Source: Zanthoxylum bungeanum
Taxonomy: Eukaryota; Streptophyta; Magnoliopsida; Sapindales; Rutaceae
Length of the DNA: 64,000 nucleotides
NCBI GenBank assembly: GCA_019454045.1
Contig: SKCR01023796.1
Span: 408,526 to 472,525 of the forward strand
Direction: 5' to 3'
This document shows, in pieces, positions 35,322-47,308 of this stretch (within the stretch, counting starts at the first letter, position 1; every line of letters begins with the position of its first letter). The position numbers were made by a program, and so were the translations under genes. Below the pieces are notes generated by a model, which did not search any database, was not told the origin of the DNA, and saw only the letters and a program-made list of their open reading frames with translations.

Positions 35322-35910
35322 TGTGGGACACAGAATCTGGGCGACGCATGCTGTTCTAGGCTCGCGGCCTAGTCGGGAGTACTGAGTAGCCACGCGAGGG
35401 ACTAAACCGGAGAATGATGGAGTCGCCACCCGGTGTGAACCGGGAAAATGTGATTTAAGGCAGCACTCACCCCTCGCAAGGGAAGACCTCAAACCGTTGG
35501 GTTCGGAATGGTCCCTTACTTATGTCACTTGTAATGAAAGGATTTGTGCAAAAATTTAATCAAGCCTATCAACATATATTTCCAAGGGTATTTTATTTTT
35601 AAGTTCACATGCATGAAAGTAATCATGTAATAGCACACGGCAATCTCATGAACATGCTTCGATTATATAATGCGGAAAACAAAGAACAACCTAAACATAA
35701 TGCAAATTCCAAACGCGAAGTAAATGACTAATCATGCTTGAAAATGAACAATTAAATAGGCTGAATCATGCTTGAATACCATCTCATGAACACATCAAAC
35801 AGATAAACGCAGGGATACAAATAATATGATTGATGGCATGATATAAGAGAAATCCCCTAAGAAACGATTATGCATGTCGTGTGATGAAAATGACTCAGTT
35901 AAGTGTATTC

Positions 35911-36212
35911 GCATTCGTAAACGCGTTCGAACGGTAAACAGAAGGTTCGCGTTCGTATAGCGTTTGAGGACGCGTTCGAACGGGACCAGACCTGATGAAA
36001 CAAATGCATGCGCGTTCGAGTAGCGTTTGTAAAACGCGTTCGAACGGGAAACAGAAGGTTCACGTTCGTATGGCGTTCAATAACGCGTTCGAACGGAGCC
36101 GGACCTGATGAAACAAATGCATACGCGTTCGAGTAGCGTTTGTAAAACGCGTTTGAACGGGAAACAGAAGGTTCGCGTTCGTATAACATTCAAGAACGCG
36201 TTCGAACGGAAC
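35911..36212 (-). repeat. GTTCGAACG module cluster in LTR
   Basis: Minus-strand units CGTTCGAACGCGTTTTACAA, then ACGCTACTCGAACGCG, or ACGCTATACGAACGCGAACC then TTCTGTTT. They alternate with TGCATTTGTTTCATCAGG spacers. Matches the Copia-leader module at 10510-10912 in both core and order. Confidence 0.88.
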
Positions 36213-37612
36213 CACACCTGGTGCAACAAAACACATACTTATACACAAATGCAATGTAGGACTTCACATACCCGATTGAACTCATTCCCATTCAACCGAA
36301 TATACATCAACCGGCGTGGCAAAGCATCGTGGTAAAGGATTTTAACCCCTCAAAATAGGGGACATTTAATCCAACTTGCTAAGTCCATGCGCTCGATCAC
36401 ATCATGCATGTAAACAAATAATATGCGGAAGTCAAGTAACGAATGATAACAAATCAAAACAACATAAAGAGAAATATGCGTCGTTTACTCAAGTGGTACG
36501 TGGAGTTGTATCCCGAGTACAGATCATACTACCGTCCATTCGGAATCGGCTATGAAATTTATGTCCGGGTTTCCATCCTATATACCACAAGAGGCGACAC
36601 ATTTTCCATTTTATTCAAAGCCACAACATGTGTTCACAAACGACTCTCATGCGAATAAAACAATAAAAAATGAATGACAATAATAGAAAAAGTACCATCA
36701 GGTCTAACCTTTTAAATCACCTCTCGGATGTACGGTACACGATCGTCGGAATGGGGGATTCTCTGCAACTCTTCCGGTTCACAGGTTCACGCCTTTCCTC
36801 CATGTTCCACTGCTCAAGCAACTGTTTTGACTCCGATTCACTACTGTTTTTCTGCTATACTTCTGCTGTATCTTGGTCACTGCGTCTGCTGTATTTGGCT
36901 ACTATTCTTGGTGTATTTGGGGACTGTTTTGGTGAGGTAAAGGGGCTGTTTCGATGAGGTAAATGAGGGGTATTCGGGATGTGTTTTGGGCAAGGCAATA
37001 GAGGTTTTTTTGTATTTTGCCGTGAATCAATAATGTGTGAAGGCGTGCTTGGGCAGTAACGTGAGTGGCCGATAGAGGAGAGAGGATTAGGGCTGCATGA
37101 GTATTTATGGTTTATTGTTTTGGTGTTTTTGGTCACTGCCGAGAGATCAGAGAGGATTCGTCGGCTGCATGAGTATTTAGGGTTTATTGCTTTGGTGTTT
37201 TTGGTCTCTGCCGAGAGATGAGAGAGGCGGAATGTCTTGGTTTTGGGTTGTTTTTATATAGAGAATGGATATGGTTTCCCCTTGTCTCACAAGGAAAAGA
37301 TATTTGGTATTAAAGAGAGATATGATTTGGTGTTAGACAAGGAAAGCAATGGATTGAGGGGGGACAAATCTTGGTGAATTAGGAAGGTTGATATTTGAAT
37401 TGGTTATGAGTGATTTAATTAGGCATAATAATTTGTTTAGTTTGGTATATAATATTTGTTGATTGATTTTAATTTGGTATGTGATTTTTAGATTTGTTTT
37501 AATTTCACAATGTGTTAAATATGTGTTTTGTTAATTGGGATGTGTCTTATGGGCTTTGGTGGGCTAATTGGGCTTGGGTGTGAGGCTAGCAGCAAAACCA
37601 AAATTACCGACA

Positions 37613-37694
37613 CCGTTCGAACGCCTATTCGAACGCTACACAAACGCCCGCAATCTGCTTGACGTTCGAACGCGGTAACGAACGCAGCACGAAT
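37613..37694 (+). repeat. Second GTTCGAACG cluster in LTR (U3 side)
   Basis: CGTTCGAACGCCTATTCGAA, CGCTACACAAACGCC and GACGTTCGAACGCGGTAACG, opposite in strand to the cluster at 35911-36212. It lies upstream of the minus-strand LTR TATA. The other LTR has a shorter version at 44318-44384. Confidence 0.8.
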
Positions 37695-37842
37695 GAAAAT
37701 AGTGAACATGTGAAATGAATCTGATGACGTACTTATTCTGAATTTCCCCTTCCGACGTCCGTTTCCCGCGACTTCCGTGACATAAAAGGTAGTGCCTCCA
37801 AATGAGACTCATCATAGGGACTTATATGCAAAAATGCCTACA

Positions 37843-37856
37843 GTCGCCCCCACTTT
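37843..37856 (-). other. Polypurine tract of the gag-only element
   Basis: Minus strand AAAGTGGGGGCGAC abutting the LTR; primes plus-strand synthesis in LTR elements. Confidence 0.7.
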
Positions 37857-37974
37857 GATGGGACTTGTGTAATGTGTAACAGTGACAATCCTATCAAAGT
37901 TATGCAATTATTTTCACTTACTTGGCTCGCCAGCTGTCACTCGACTTGCCATGTGTTGAGTTGAGTTGATTAGG

Positions 37975-38560
37975 TGGTGAGGTGTTGCGACCCCGGGTTC
38001 ATTCTCGAACCGTGCTGTGATGTGGTCCATTCCCGAACCGTTACCGTGAGATGTCTATTCCCGAACTGTTACTGTGAGGTGGTCCATTCCCGAACCGTGC
38101 TTTGTTCTCGGAGTGCCATTCCCGGCTTGTTCATTCCTAAACTGTGTTTCCATTCTTGGAGTGCCATTTCCGGCTTGTTCATTCTCGAACTGTGTTTCCA
38201 TTCTTGGATTGCCATTCTCGGCTTGTTCATTCTCGAACTGTGTTTCCATTCTTGGAGTGCCATTCCCGGCTTGTTCATTCTCGAACTGTGTTTCCATTCT
38301 TGGATTGCCATTCTAGGCTTGTTCATTCTCGAACCTTGCTCCATTCTTGGATTGCCATTCTCGGCTTGTTCATTCTCGAACCTTACTCCATTCTTGGATT
38401 GCCATTCTTGGCCTGTTCATTCTCGAACCTTGTTCCATTCTCGGATTACTATTCTTGGCTTGTTCATTCTCGAACCTTGTTCCATTCTCGGATTACCATT
38501 CTTGGCTTGTTAATTCTCGAACCCTGCTCCATTCTCGAAGTGCCATTCCAAAGTGCCATA
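37975..38560. repeat. 47-48-bp tandem repeats in the 3' non-coding part
   Basis: About ten units of CATTCTTGGATTGCCATTC, CGGCTTGTTCATTCTCGAAC, TGTGTTTC. The first regular units are 48 bp (multiple of three) and keep open frames on both strands (for example repeated FPFLECHSRLVHSRTV, +); later units are 47 bp and shift frame. The frames are therefore repeat artefacts. Tandem repeats before the 3' LTR are a known trait of Tat/Ogre elements. Confidence 0.88.
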
Positions 38561-38579
38561 CTCGGCCAGACGGATTCTG

Positions 38580-38905
38580 ATAAAGATATGGGCCTCGCCC
38601 CCAGAGTGTCATACCCGGAAAAACTGATGTTGATAATGATGTGGGCCTCACCCCAAATTGGTACTGATGTGGGCTTCGCCCCCAAACTGGTACTGATGTG
38701 GGCTTCGCCCCCAAACTGATACTGATATGGGCCTCAACCATGTGACTCGTCCCCAAGCTACTGATAATGACGTGGGCCTCGCCCCCAGATTGCCATATCC
38801 GGCAAGACTGATGTTGATGTTAATGTAGGTCTCGCCCCCAGACTGATGCTGATGTGGTCCTCGCCCCCAGAATGGTACTGATGTGGGCTTCGCCCCCCAA
38901 ACTGA
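38580..38905. repeat. GATGTGGGCTTCGCCCCC repeats
   Basis: Irregular ~30-bp units built on ACTGATGTGGGCTTCGCCCC, CAAACTGGT, following the 48-bp array. GGGC...GCCC makes each unit a small hairpin. Confidence 0.75.
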
Positions 38906-39588
38906 TACTGATATGAGCTTCAACCCTGTGACTCGTTTCTCAAACTGCTGACATTGTACTGTTGCTGCTTCTGGTTGGCTTGCATTTGACGCTTTCTCTT
39001 TTTCTCCTTTGAAACCTGTTATTACAAAACAGAACAAACACGAAAGGATGCAAAATGTGTTACGTGTATGCATGCATGAATGTTCTTATCCCGTCGGGTT
39101 ATGTCTTCCGTCAATTCTCTTGGTGACTGCTCAGTCTTATTTTCCTCAGGCAAACCACTGCTTCAATCTGTCTTCGTTGATCGGCTCGGTGAACTAATTC
39201 TCTTCCAAGTCTGATAGTCTCACTGCTCCATTTCCCAATTTCTGAATGAATATCCTGTCCTTTCTGCTTGCTTATTCCGAGGATTCCCCGTGTTCCAAAC
39301 ATCACCGAATTTCATAGTACCAAGGTTGAATGCTTTTCTCAAATATACTCATATTGCAGAAGGGATTCAGCGAAATGAACGTCTTTATTATCGTTGAGAA
39401 AAAGAGTTCGAACATGTAATAAAATCAATGTCTTTAAAAAAAAGCTGGATCAAATAGACTAGGAGGAACATCTCCATCATCCGCAGCACTGCCTTATTCC
39501 TTGGCCTATGGTTCTTCGCTGTCATCCATGTAATAAGCTTGATGGTTGAGGGTTTGGAGGACAAAGGTTTCGGGTAGGCCAACGTTGA

Positions 39589-40898
39589 TCATGTAGGTGG
39601 GTGGTGGAACAAAGTGGTAGTTTGGTATAGGGTTTCTGTGTGTGTTGGGTTGTTCTTTCTCTGGGTCGGTATTTTATGGGAATCTATGAGGTCTTGGATT
39701 TCATGCCTGAGGCGGGTGCAGTTGTCGGTGTCATGGCCATGTAGCTGGTGGAAGTGACAATAAAGGTTTACATTTATGTGTGGCGGTGGGGGGTGTGGAA
39801 GTGGTTTGCCTTCTAAGGGTTTCAAGAGTCCTTGTCCCTGCAACTTTTCAAACACCTTCGACAAAGGTCTACCAAGATTGGAGAATTGTCTGTTTCTGAT
39901 GGCAGCGACTTCGGCAGTGGTGGGCTTGGTTTCGGAGGGCTCCCCAAAAGCTCTCTTTTTCTGGCTATAAAACTTTCTGCTCTCAGCCTCTTCCTCCTCA
40001 ATATCCATAATAGTCTCCCTCAACTGTTGAAAATCTGCAATCATCGAAGTCATTCTCCTTAGCTTACCATAAATTGAGGGCTTAGCACCCTTGATAATCA
40101 TCTTAATATGGTCCTTCTCAGAGGGCCGAGTCTGCATTTTCAGAAGCTGGCTTCTCCAGCAGTCTACATACTCCTTGAAGCTTTCTTCCGGCTTCTGCTT
40201 AGTGTTCTCCAAATCTCGGAGTGACAAGTCAATTTCTAAGTCTGTAACATACTGCTTCAGAAAAGCATCAAATAGTTCCCTTCAATCTTCCTTAACCTTC
40301 TTCTCAAGGCTATGATACCAAACCACATGTGCCCCCATCGAGTGACATCCCAAACATCTTTTGGACTTGGCGCTGTGATAGGCCCACTGAACTCATGACT
40401 GAGACATATTGCTGCAGATGGACTCTCGGGTCTCCATTCCCATTAAACTTGGCCAAGTCGGGCATTTTAAACAGAGCTGGCAGCTGTTCTCCGAAGGTCA
40501 TTGCCTCATAATCTAACAACTCTTCATGTTTACCCATCATTTTGCGGGTAACTGTTTCAACCTGATCCCGAAGCTTCTGAAATTCTGCCTGAGACCCAAT
40601 CACTCTGCCTGTTGCATACTCTGACATGTCATCATCAAAAGTGGGGATATCATCCCCCAACCCATTCGGAGGCTCCTCCGCCTCATATTCTCATAATTTC
40701 CCCAGCACGGGGTACATCCATATTTGCCATGGCGGTAGTCAAGGCTTGCAACTGTTCGGTAATCTTGGCGAAACCATTTTCCAACTGATCTATCCGGGAT
40801 ACCTCGTTATCGGATGTACTCATATCTTTTACCGGTCTTTTGGTGAGTCTTTCCTCTTCCCTAACCCAACGGGAATCTATAATGGCTTTTAGACACAA
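39589..40898 (-). pseudogene. Gypsy-type gag (Tat/Ogre-like), broken
   Basis: Minus strand, in order: MSTSDNEVSRIDQLENGFAK (from about 40826), then a frame with LPALFKMPDLAKFNGNGDPR (40660-40310), then 212 residues (40227-39589) with EESFKEYVDCWRSQLLKMQT and a retroviral-gag-like helical core, ending with CHFHQLHGHDTDNC followed by LRHEIQDLID. This is the Cys-His pattern and tail typical of Tat/Ogre gag. Frame breaks around 40683-40660 and 40310-40227. It would form the particle shell; reverse transcription would need enzymes from another element. No pol follows. Confidence 0.8.
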
Positions 40899-40959
40899 GG
40901 ATTAACATGATGCGTGTATGCATGAAATGAATGAGATGCATGTGATACAATGAATATAT

Positions 40960-41470
40960 CAACTTATTAAAATTTTCACATAAATCGGCTCATCATCATT
41001 TTAGAAGCTTTTAGGCTAACTGTCATAGGAGTGAACTCGTCCCAGTTTAAATGGCCCAACAAGTTCACATCTCATGGCAAGAAGTCTAACCGTATCCAAA
41101 TGGTAATGTTTCGAACACAAGCACAAAATGGCCCATCAATATTTAGAAGCCTTTGGCCCAATCGTCATAAGATATGTTCTTGTCCTAGTTTAAATGGCCC
41201 AACAAGCCCACATCCCATGACAAATGGCCCAAATGGATCCAAACGACGATGTTCCCAAACACAAGCATAAAAGAAAGGTAATGCAAACATAAAATAATAA
41301 TTTCTATAGAGTGGCTCATCGACATTTCAGAAGCTTTTGGCCCAATTATCATAGGATACGAACCCGTCACAGTTTAAATGGCCCAACAAGTTCGCATTTC
41401 TGACAAGAAGTCCAACTGCATCCAAATGAGGATGGCCCACAAACACTAGGAAATTGTTGCTATAGGTCAT
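40960..41470. repeat. Three ~150-bp repeats in the 5' leader of the gag-only element
   Basis: Each unit runs TTTAGAAGC, TTTGGCCCAA, CGTCATAGGA, CCCAGTTTAAATGGCCCAAC, AAGTTCACAT; copies begin about 41000, 41140 and 41320. The remaining leader to 41966 is unique, non-coding sequence. Confidence 0.75.
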
Positions 41471-41966
41471 ACAACACCGGTCTACGTGTGGGTTCGCAAG
41501 GGTGTAGACAAAGGCTCTCACCGGCGAAGGATGGCCCACAACTAGGTCTCCTCACTCAAGGGTTCGAGTTACCAAGTGAACGCACCCTTTTTCATACACG
41601 AAGGTACGTGCCAACGAGCTATGGTGTGTGACTGACTGTCAAATGGACTTCCCGTTGTAGATTCCCCAAAGGGAGGGTGGAGCGAGGCTCACTTAAATAC
41701 CCAAGCCTCTTAGGCTCTTATCGCTTAGTGTCAGGAATAAACAACGAGTCCTCCAAATTAGTCCATCACAATAGGCTACGAGTAGATGGCTATCTAGGTG
41801 CCTTCACAGCTTTTCCTTCTAGAAAGGTAGTGAGTGAAGGAAGACACCAAACCATTACCTAGCCTCGAAATGCCTTTGATTAAACCCCTTTTAACTCACA
41901 GTAGACACGGCTAATTAAAGCACAAATCATAATATTACAAGACATTATTTCGGGGCTAATTCTCTA

Positions 41967-41984
41967 TCCCCAGTGGAGTCGCCA
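41967..41984 (-). other. Primer-binding site of the gag-only element
   Basis: Minus strand TGGCGACTCCACTGGGGA, three bases from the LTR end. TGG start and Tat/Ogre-like sequence; such elements are reported to use tRNA-Arg, which I infer here. Confidence 0.7.
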
Positions 41985-41987
41985 GAC

Positions 41988-44538
41988 TGTGGGACACAGA
42001 ATCTGGGCGACGCATGCTGTTCTAGGATCGCGGCCTAGTCGGGGAGTACGGAGTAGCCACGCGGGGGACTAAACCAGAGAATGATGGAGTCACCACCCGT
42101 GTGAACCGGGAAAATGTGATTTAAGGCCGCACTCACCCCTCGCAAGGGAAGACCTCAAACCGTTGGGTTCGGAATGGTCCCTTACTTATGTCACTTGTAA
42201 TGAAAGGATTTGTGCAATAATTTAATTAAGCCTATCAACATATATTTCCAAGGGTATTTTATTTTTAAGTTCACATGCATGAAAGTAATCATCATAACAG
42301 CAAACATGCAATAGCACACGACAATCTCATGAACATGCTTCGATTATATAATGCGGAAAACAAAGAACAACCTAAACATAATGCAAATTCCAAACGCGAA
42401 GTAAATGACTAATCATGCTTGAAAATGAACAATTAAATAGGCTGAATCATGCTTGAATACCATCTCATGAACACATCAAACAGATAAACGCAGAGATACA
42501 AATAATATGATTGATGGCATGATATAAGAGAAATCCCCTAAGAAACGATTATGCATGTCGTGTGATGAAAATGACTCAGTTAAGTGTATTCGCGTTCGTA
42601 AACGCATTCGAACGGTAAACAGAAGGTTCGCGTTCGTATAGCGTTTGAGGACGCGTTCGAACGGGACCAGACCTGATGAAACAAATGCATGCGCGTTCGA
42701 GTAGCTTTTGTAATGCGCGTTCGAGTAGTTTTTGTAAAACGCGTTCGAACGGGAAACAGAAGGTTCACGTTCGTATGGCGTTCAATAACGCGTTCGAACG
42801 GAGTCGGACCTGATGAAACAAATGCATACGCGTTCGAGTAGCGTTTGTAAAACGCGTTCGAACGGGAAACAGAAGGTTCGCGTTCGTATAGCGTTCAAGA
42901 ACGCGTTCGAACGGAACCAGACCTGGTACAACAAAACACATACTTATACACAAATGCAATGTAGGACTTCACATACCCGATTGAACTCATTCTCATTAAA
43001 CCGAATATACATCAACCGGCGTGGCAAAGCATCGTGGTAAATGATTTTAACCCCCCAAAATAGGGGACATTTAATCCAACTTGCTAAGTCCATGCGCTCG
43101 ATCACATCATGCATGTAAACAAATAATATGCGGAAGTCAAGTAACGAATGATAACAAATCAAAACAACATAAAGAGAAATATGCGTCGTTTACTCAAGTG
43201 GTACGTGGAGTTGTATCCGAGTACATATCATACTACCGTCCATTCGGAATCGGCTGTGAAATTTATGTCCGGGTTTCCATTCTATATACCACAAGAGGCG
43301 ACACATTTTCCATTTTATTCAAAGCCACAACATGTGTTCACAAACGACTCTCATGCGAATAAAACAATAAAAAAACGAATGACAATAAATAGAAAAAGTA
43401 CCATCATGTCTAACCTTTTAAATCACCTCTCGGATGTACGGTACACGATCGTCGGAATGGGGGATTCTCTGCAACTCTTCCGGTTCACAGGTTCACGCCT
43501 TTCCTCGCTGTTCCACTGCTCAAGCAACTGTTTTGACTTCGATTCACTATTGTTTTGCTGCTATACTTCTGCTGTATCTTGGTCACTGCGTCTGCTGTAT
43601 TTGGCTACTATTCTTGGTGTATTTGGGGACTGTTTTGGTGAGGTAAATGGGTTGTTTTGATGAGGTAAAGGGGGGTATTCGGGATGTGTTTTGGGCAAGG
43701 CAATAGAGGTTTTTTTTGTATTTTGCCGTGAATCAATAATGTGTGAAGGCGTGCTTGGGCAGTAATGTGAGTGGCCGAGAGAGGAGAGAGGATTAGGGCT
43801 GCATGAGTATTTAGGGTTTATTGTTTTGGTGTTTTTGGTCACTGCCGAGAGATCATAGAGGATTAGGGCTGCATGAGTATTTAGGGTTTATTGCTTTGGT
43901 GTTTTTGGTCACTGCCGAGAGATGAGATAGGCGGAATGTCTTGGTTTTGGGTTGTTTATATAGAGAAGGGATAGGGTTTCCCCTTGTCTCACAAGGAAAA
44001 GATATTTGGTATTAAGAGAGATATGATTTGGTGTTAGACAAGGAAAGCAAGAGATTTGAGGGGGGACAAATCTTGGTGAATTAGGAAGGTTGAATATTTG
44101 AATTGGTTATAAGTGATTTAATTAGGCATAATAATTTGTTTAGTTTGGTATATAATATTTGTTGATTGATTTTAATTTAGTATGTGATTTTTAGATTTGT
44201 TTTAATTTCACCATGTGTTAAATATGTGTTTTGTTAATTGGGATGTGTCTTATGGGCTTTGGTGGGCTAATTGGGCTTGGGTGTGAGGCTAGCAACAAAA
44301 CCAAAATTACCGACACCGTTCGAACGCTACACGAACGCCCGCAATCTGCTTGACGTTCGAATGTGGTAACGAACGCAGCACGAACGAAAACAGTGAACAT
44401 GTGAAATGAATCTGATGACATTCTTATTCTGAATTGCCCCTTCCGACGTCCGTTTCCCGCGACTTCCGTGACATAAAAGGTAATGCCTCCAAATGAGACT
44501 CATCATAGGAACTTATATGCAAAAATGCAGTGTCTACA
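41988..44538 (-). repeat. Right (5' in element sense) LTR
   Basis: 2551 bp, colinear with 35322-37842 with scattered substitutions and small indels. GTTCGAACG clusters at 42588-42916 and 44318-44384; minus-strand TATA near 43954-43963. Parallel short ORFs in both LTRs are conserved only because the LTRs are copies. Confidence 0.9.
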
Positions 44539-45075
44539 ATCATGTACACATAAATTCAAAATATGACATACATATCGAATATGAAAACATTTACCTCTAA
44601 AATTTGGTTGACAAATAACTTTAAGTTCACTAATTGATGCAATATTAGCCGATGCATTATCAAATCTAATAGTTAAATTTTTTACACTAATCCATACTTT
44701 TGTAAAATATTAATAATCATTACATAAATATTATGTGCAGAGTGTGCTTCATCAAAAATACAAAATATAATATTTCTTTTTTGAATAAATCATAATCAAA
44801 AATCCGATGACATATCAGACCTATGTATGAATATGACTGCCAACGTTCACTCCAGATGACACTATAAATAGAAACTCGACCTTTAAGTTTAAAAAATATT
44901 TTCCTTTAATGATTTTGACATTTGCCATACAATTTCATCAATTTTCTTTTACATGTCATCCTAGTATATGCACTATGATTCAAATTTTCTTGTATTAAAC
45001 AGTAAAAGATATTTTCTCTCTAAAAGTAAATGCTAAATATTTCATGACAATAAATTTAGTTAGATTATCTTTCCA

Positions 45076-45423
45076 TTAAAATTCATTATATTTAAATAAT
45101 TTATTAGAAGAAGAATCTGGACCGGAAGCAGAAAAACGAGTTATTTGTGTTTGTGTTGTATCAATCTCAAACTCAGCTTTATGAGTACTACTCATATGAC
45201 CAGTCATAATTCCATACTTACCGATGTGTTTGTATATTTTTCCATAATAATTACATACATCATTCTTCTCACCAGTTGTTTCATTCACAACCATATTGAA
45301 ATATTTTTTCAACATTTCATAATTTCGATTTCTCAATTGAATACATGAAGTCGTTTCTCCGGTGGTATGTTGAATGACATCCTTAGCCTTAGGAATGTTA
45401 GTGTTGTGTGATGAGCTTGCCAT
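45076..45423 (-). pseudogene. hAT transposase N-terminus with BED-like finger
   Basis: 115-residue open frame starting MASSSHNTN. The stretch VCNYYGKIYKHIGKYGIMTG followed by HMSSTH has the BED zinc-finger layout, with the usual second cysteine replaced by tyrosine (CNYY for CxxC). The DNA-binding finger is probably dead. The remainder of the transposase continues at 45075-44544 with breaks, then beyond the LTR insertion. Confidence 0.7.
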
Positions 45424-45944
45424 TTTAATTTACAAAAACTAAGTGATTGAGAATAAATATAATTGAGAAAAAATAAAGATAATTGAAAATTGAGAGTATT
45501 TGAATATATGAGAAATTGATAGAGTGAAGAGAATAAATTGTTTGTGATTTTGAAAATAAAAATTAAATGAGTATTTTAGATATTTTTTTATGATTTATAT
45601 TAATATTTTTTTAAAAACAAAGAAAGAACCGTTAGGCTCAAGCCTAACGGCTCTTTGGCTAAAAGCCAAAACTGATTTTGACTGTTATGGTTGAACAGGT
45701 AATGATTTCAACTGTTACGATAAATGGTTGAAACTGTAATCGTTTTGGTTATCATTTCAACCGAATCAATCGCCTAAATCAGTGGTTGGTTTTACTTCCA
45801 ATCGTAACCGAACCGATAAGATCCAGTTCGGTTACGGTTTAAGATCCAGTTTAGAGGTCAAAAGTTACGGTTCAGTTGGTCAACGATCCGGTTTCGTTTC
45901 AGTTATAATTTTAAACTATAACTGTGTGCATGTCTAGGTAATAC

Positions 45945-47308
45945 GAGTTGTGTTCTTAGTATATTGGAGTAAAATAAAGATTAAAGCACATGTTTTTCCA
46001 TCAACTTTCCTCTTTGCATAAAAGTCTCAGAAATTTACCAGGGGTAGCTTTGAGTTGTCCTAAATTTTGGGACTATAAGCGAGTTCTTAAAATAGAATTC
46101 ACATTGATAAATGATATTAAAAAAATTAAAAATCATATTATCTACTTAAAAATTTCTTTGAAATTGAGACCTTAATTTTGGGTAAATTTTTGAAACACTA
46201 ATCAACCGCATGTATAGACTGTCCAAGACCACCCTCTATAATTAGCTAGCTTAAGCCTAGCCTTGTTAAGCAATTTTTGGGTGTGTGTAATAGTGTGTTT
46301 GCACCAAAAGTAATAATTTCAACCCAATTAGAACAACCCTTGACTCAATTCTTCCAGGAGCCCATCTCAGAAGCAAGCGGAAAATTATTATTTTTTAAGC
46401 AGGAAAAATAGCAAATTAAGCAGGAAATTATTTAAGATCGAAGTCTTTCCTCCACGAACGTACTTTCTTTCACCAACGTAAATTAAGTAAGAAGTTGATT
46501 AGCACTGGGAGGAAGTTGACAATAACATAAGAAGTTGGAGTATGAGCGGTGGAAGTTAGCAACAGACAAAGCATCTGCAGAAAGTTGAGAAGCATTGTGG
46601 GGAAGTTATTTTCAGGAATTATAAAATCTAAAGAGGAGCCAAGTGGAAGGCCACCACATCCGATCCAAAATGTCAACATGTCAATTTTTTTCATTAGCTT
46701 TTCTTTGTAGCTAAATTACATTCCAACTATTCTTCTGTACTAGTAACCGTCTATTTTAATTCTAGTAAAATTTAGATTCAGTTTCTCTGCAATTCAATCT
46801 CTTCAAGTTTTTCCTTTGTTATTAGGATCCTTTAATCATTTAAATTCAGCAATTTACAGCTTCTTTCTCTATACTTAGAATTTCAATTTCAGTAGAACTT
46901 CATTTTCAGTAACTTTCAATTTTTTGTCTCTTATTAGCATCCTCCTAAAATCTAATTCTTCATTCTTTTCAAACCTTAGAGAACCCATTAATTTTCACAA
47001 TCGTTTTGATTAGAAGTCAATAATTTACGTTGAGAATCCGCTATTCGGACACCCCCAATAACACCAAATTTTTTCAGAACCAACACAGTGTAATTTCTCT
47101 TAATGGTATGTTCATATTCCATTAAATTATGAGCTTTTAGTAAGATTATCACAACGTAGAATTTAATCTCATAGATTTTCAAATTAGAATGTGATTTTGA
47201 CTTCTCCTCATTTTTTTTATTAATGTAATCGGCATATAGAGAAAGTTCTACCATAGTACCTCAATCCTAAGTTCTACTTAATTATTATTTACATCTTCTA
47301 ACTTTAGA
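45945..47308. other. Intergenic, no gene recognised
   Basis: 46480-46670 has repeated GAAGTTG words and an ATTATAAAAT TATA-like site, followed by a pyrimidine-rich stretch (46780-46900), so it may be an old LTR U3/R, but no ends were found. Short ORFs have no recognisable domain. Confidence 0.35.

Larger units (their letters stand above)
35322..37842 (-). repeat. Left (3' in element sense) LTR
   Basis: 2521 bp; plus-strand ends TGTGGGACAC...GCCTACA. Lacks an AGTGT stretch near the right end present in the other LTR. Contains two GTTCGAACG clusters (35911-36212 and 37613-37694) and a minus-strand TATA (TATATAAAAA, 37251-37260). Confidence 0.9.
35322..44538 (-). mobile_element. Gag-only Tat/Ogre-type LTR element (TR-GAG-like)
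   Basis: Two long LTRs (35322-37842 and 41988-44538) enclose a 4.1-kb interior, flanked by perfect ATCAT duplications (35317-35321 and 44539-44543). Minus orientation is shown by the PBS-like TGGCGACTCCACTGGGGA next to the right LTR, the PPT AAAGTGGGGGCGAC next to the left LTR, and gag on the minus strand. No protease, RT, RNase H or integrase is present. Gag plus long LTRs without pol fits the non-autonomous TR-GAG class; Tat/Ogre affinity is inferred from PBS, PPT and gag. Confidence 0.88.
34072..45936 (-). mobile_element. hAT transposon relic split by an LTR element
   Basis: Ends TAAGCATGCACACGG...CTGTGTGCATGTCTA are inverted repeats; flanking 8-mers GGTAATAT (34064-34071) and GGTAATAC (45937-45944) match at 7 of 8. 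Subterminal GGTTACGG/AACCGTAA repeats occur at both ends. Transposase remnants on the minus strand occur at both sides of a 9.2-kb insertion (35322-44538); without it the element is about 2.6 kb, normal for an autonomous hAT. Confidence 0.88.

Noticed and set aside
36855..37136. 93-residue frame conserved between both LTRs (also 43561-43842)
   Set aside because: Conservation is explained by LTR duplication; no domain and no evidence of selection.
37975..38560. CRISPR-like regular repeats
   Set aside because: Repeats are directly tandem without unique spacers, and the DNA is plant nuclear.
37974..38719. 179- and 191-residue repetitive proteins (FPFLECHSRLVHSRTV units)
   Set aside because: Produced by a 48-bp tandem array that stays open on both strands; frame shifts when units become 47 bp; lies in the non-coding 3' part of an LTR element.
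45153..45348. Plus-strand frame opposite the hAT finger
   Set aside because: Shadow of the transposase remnant.
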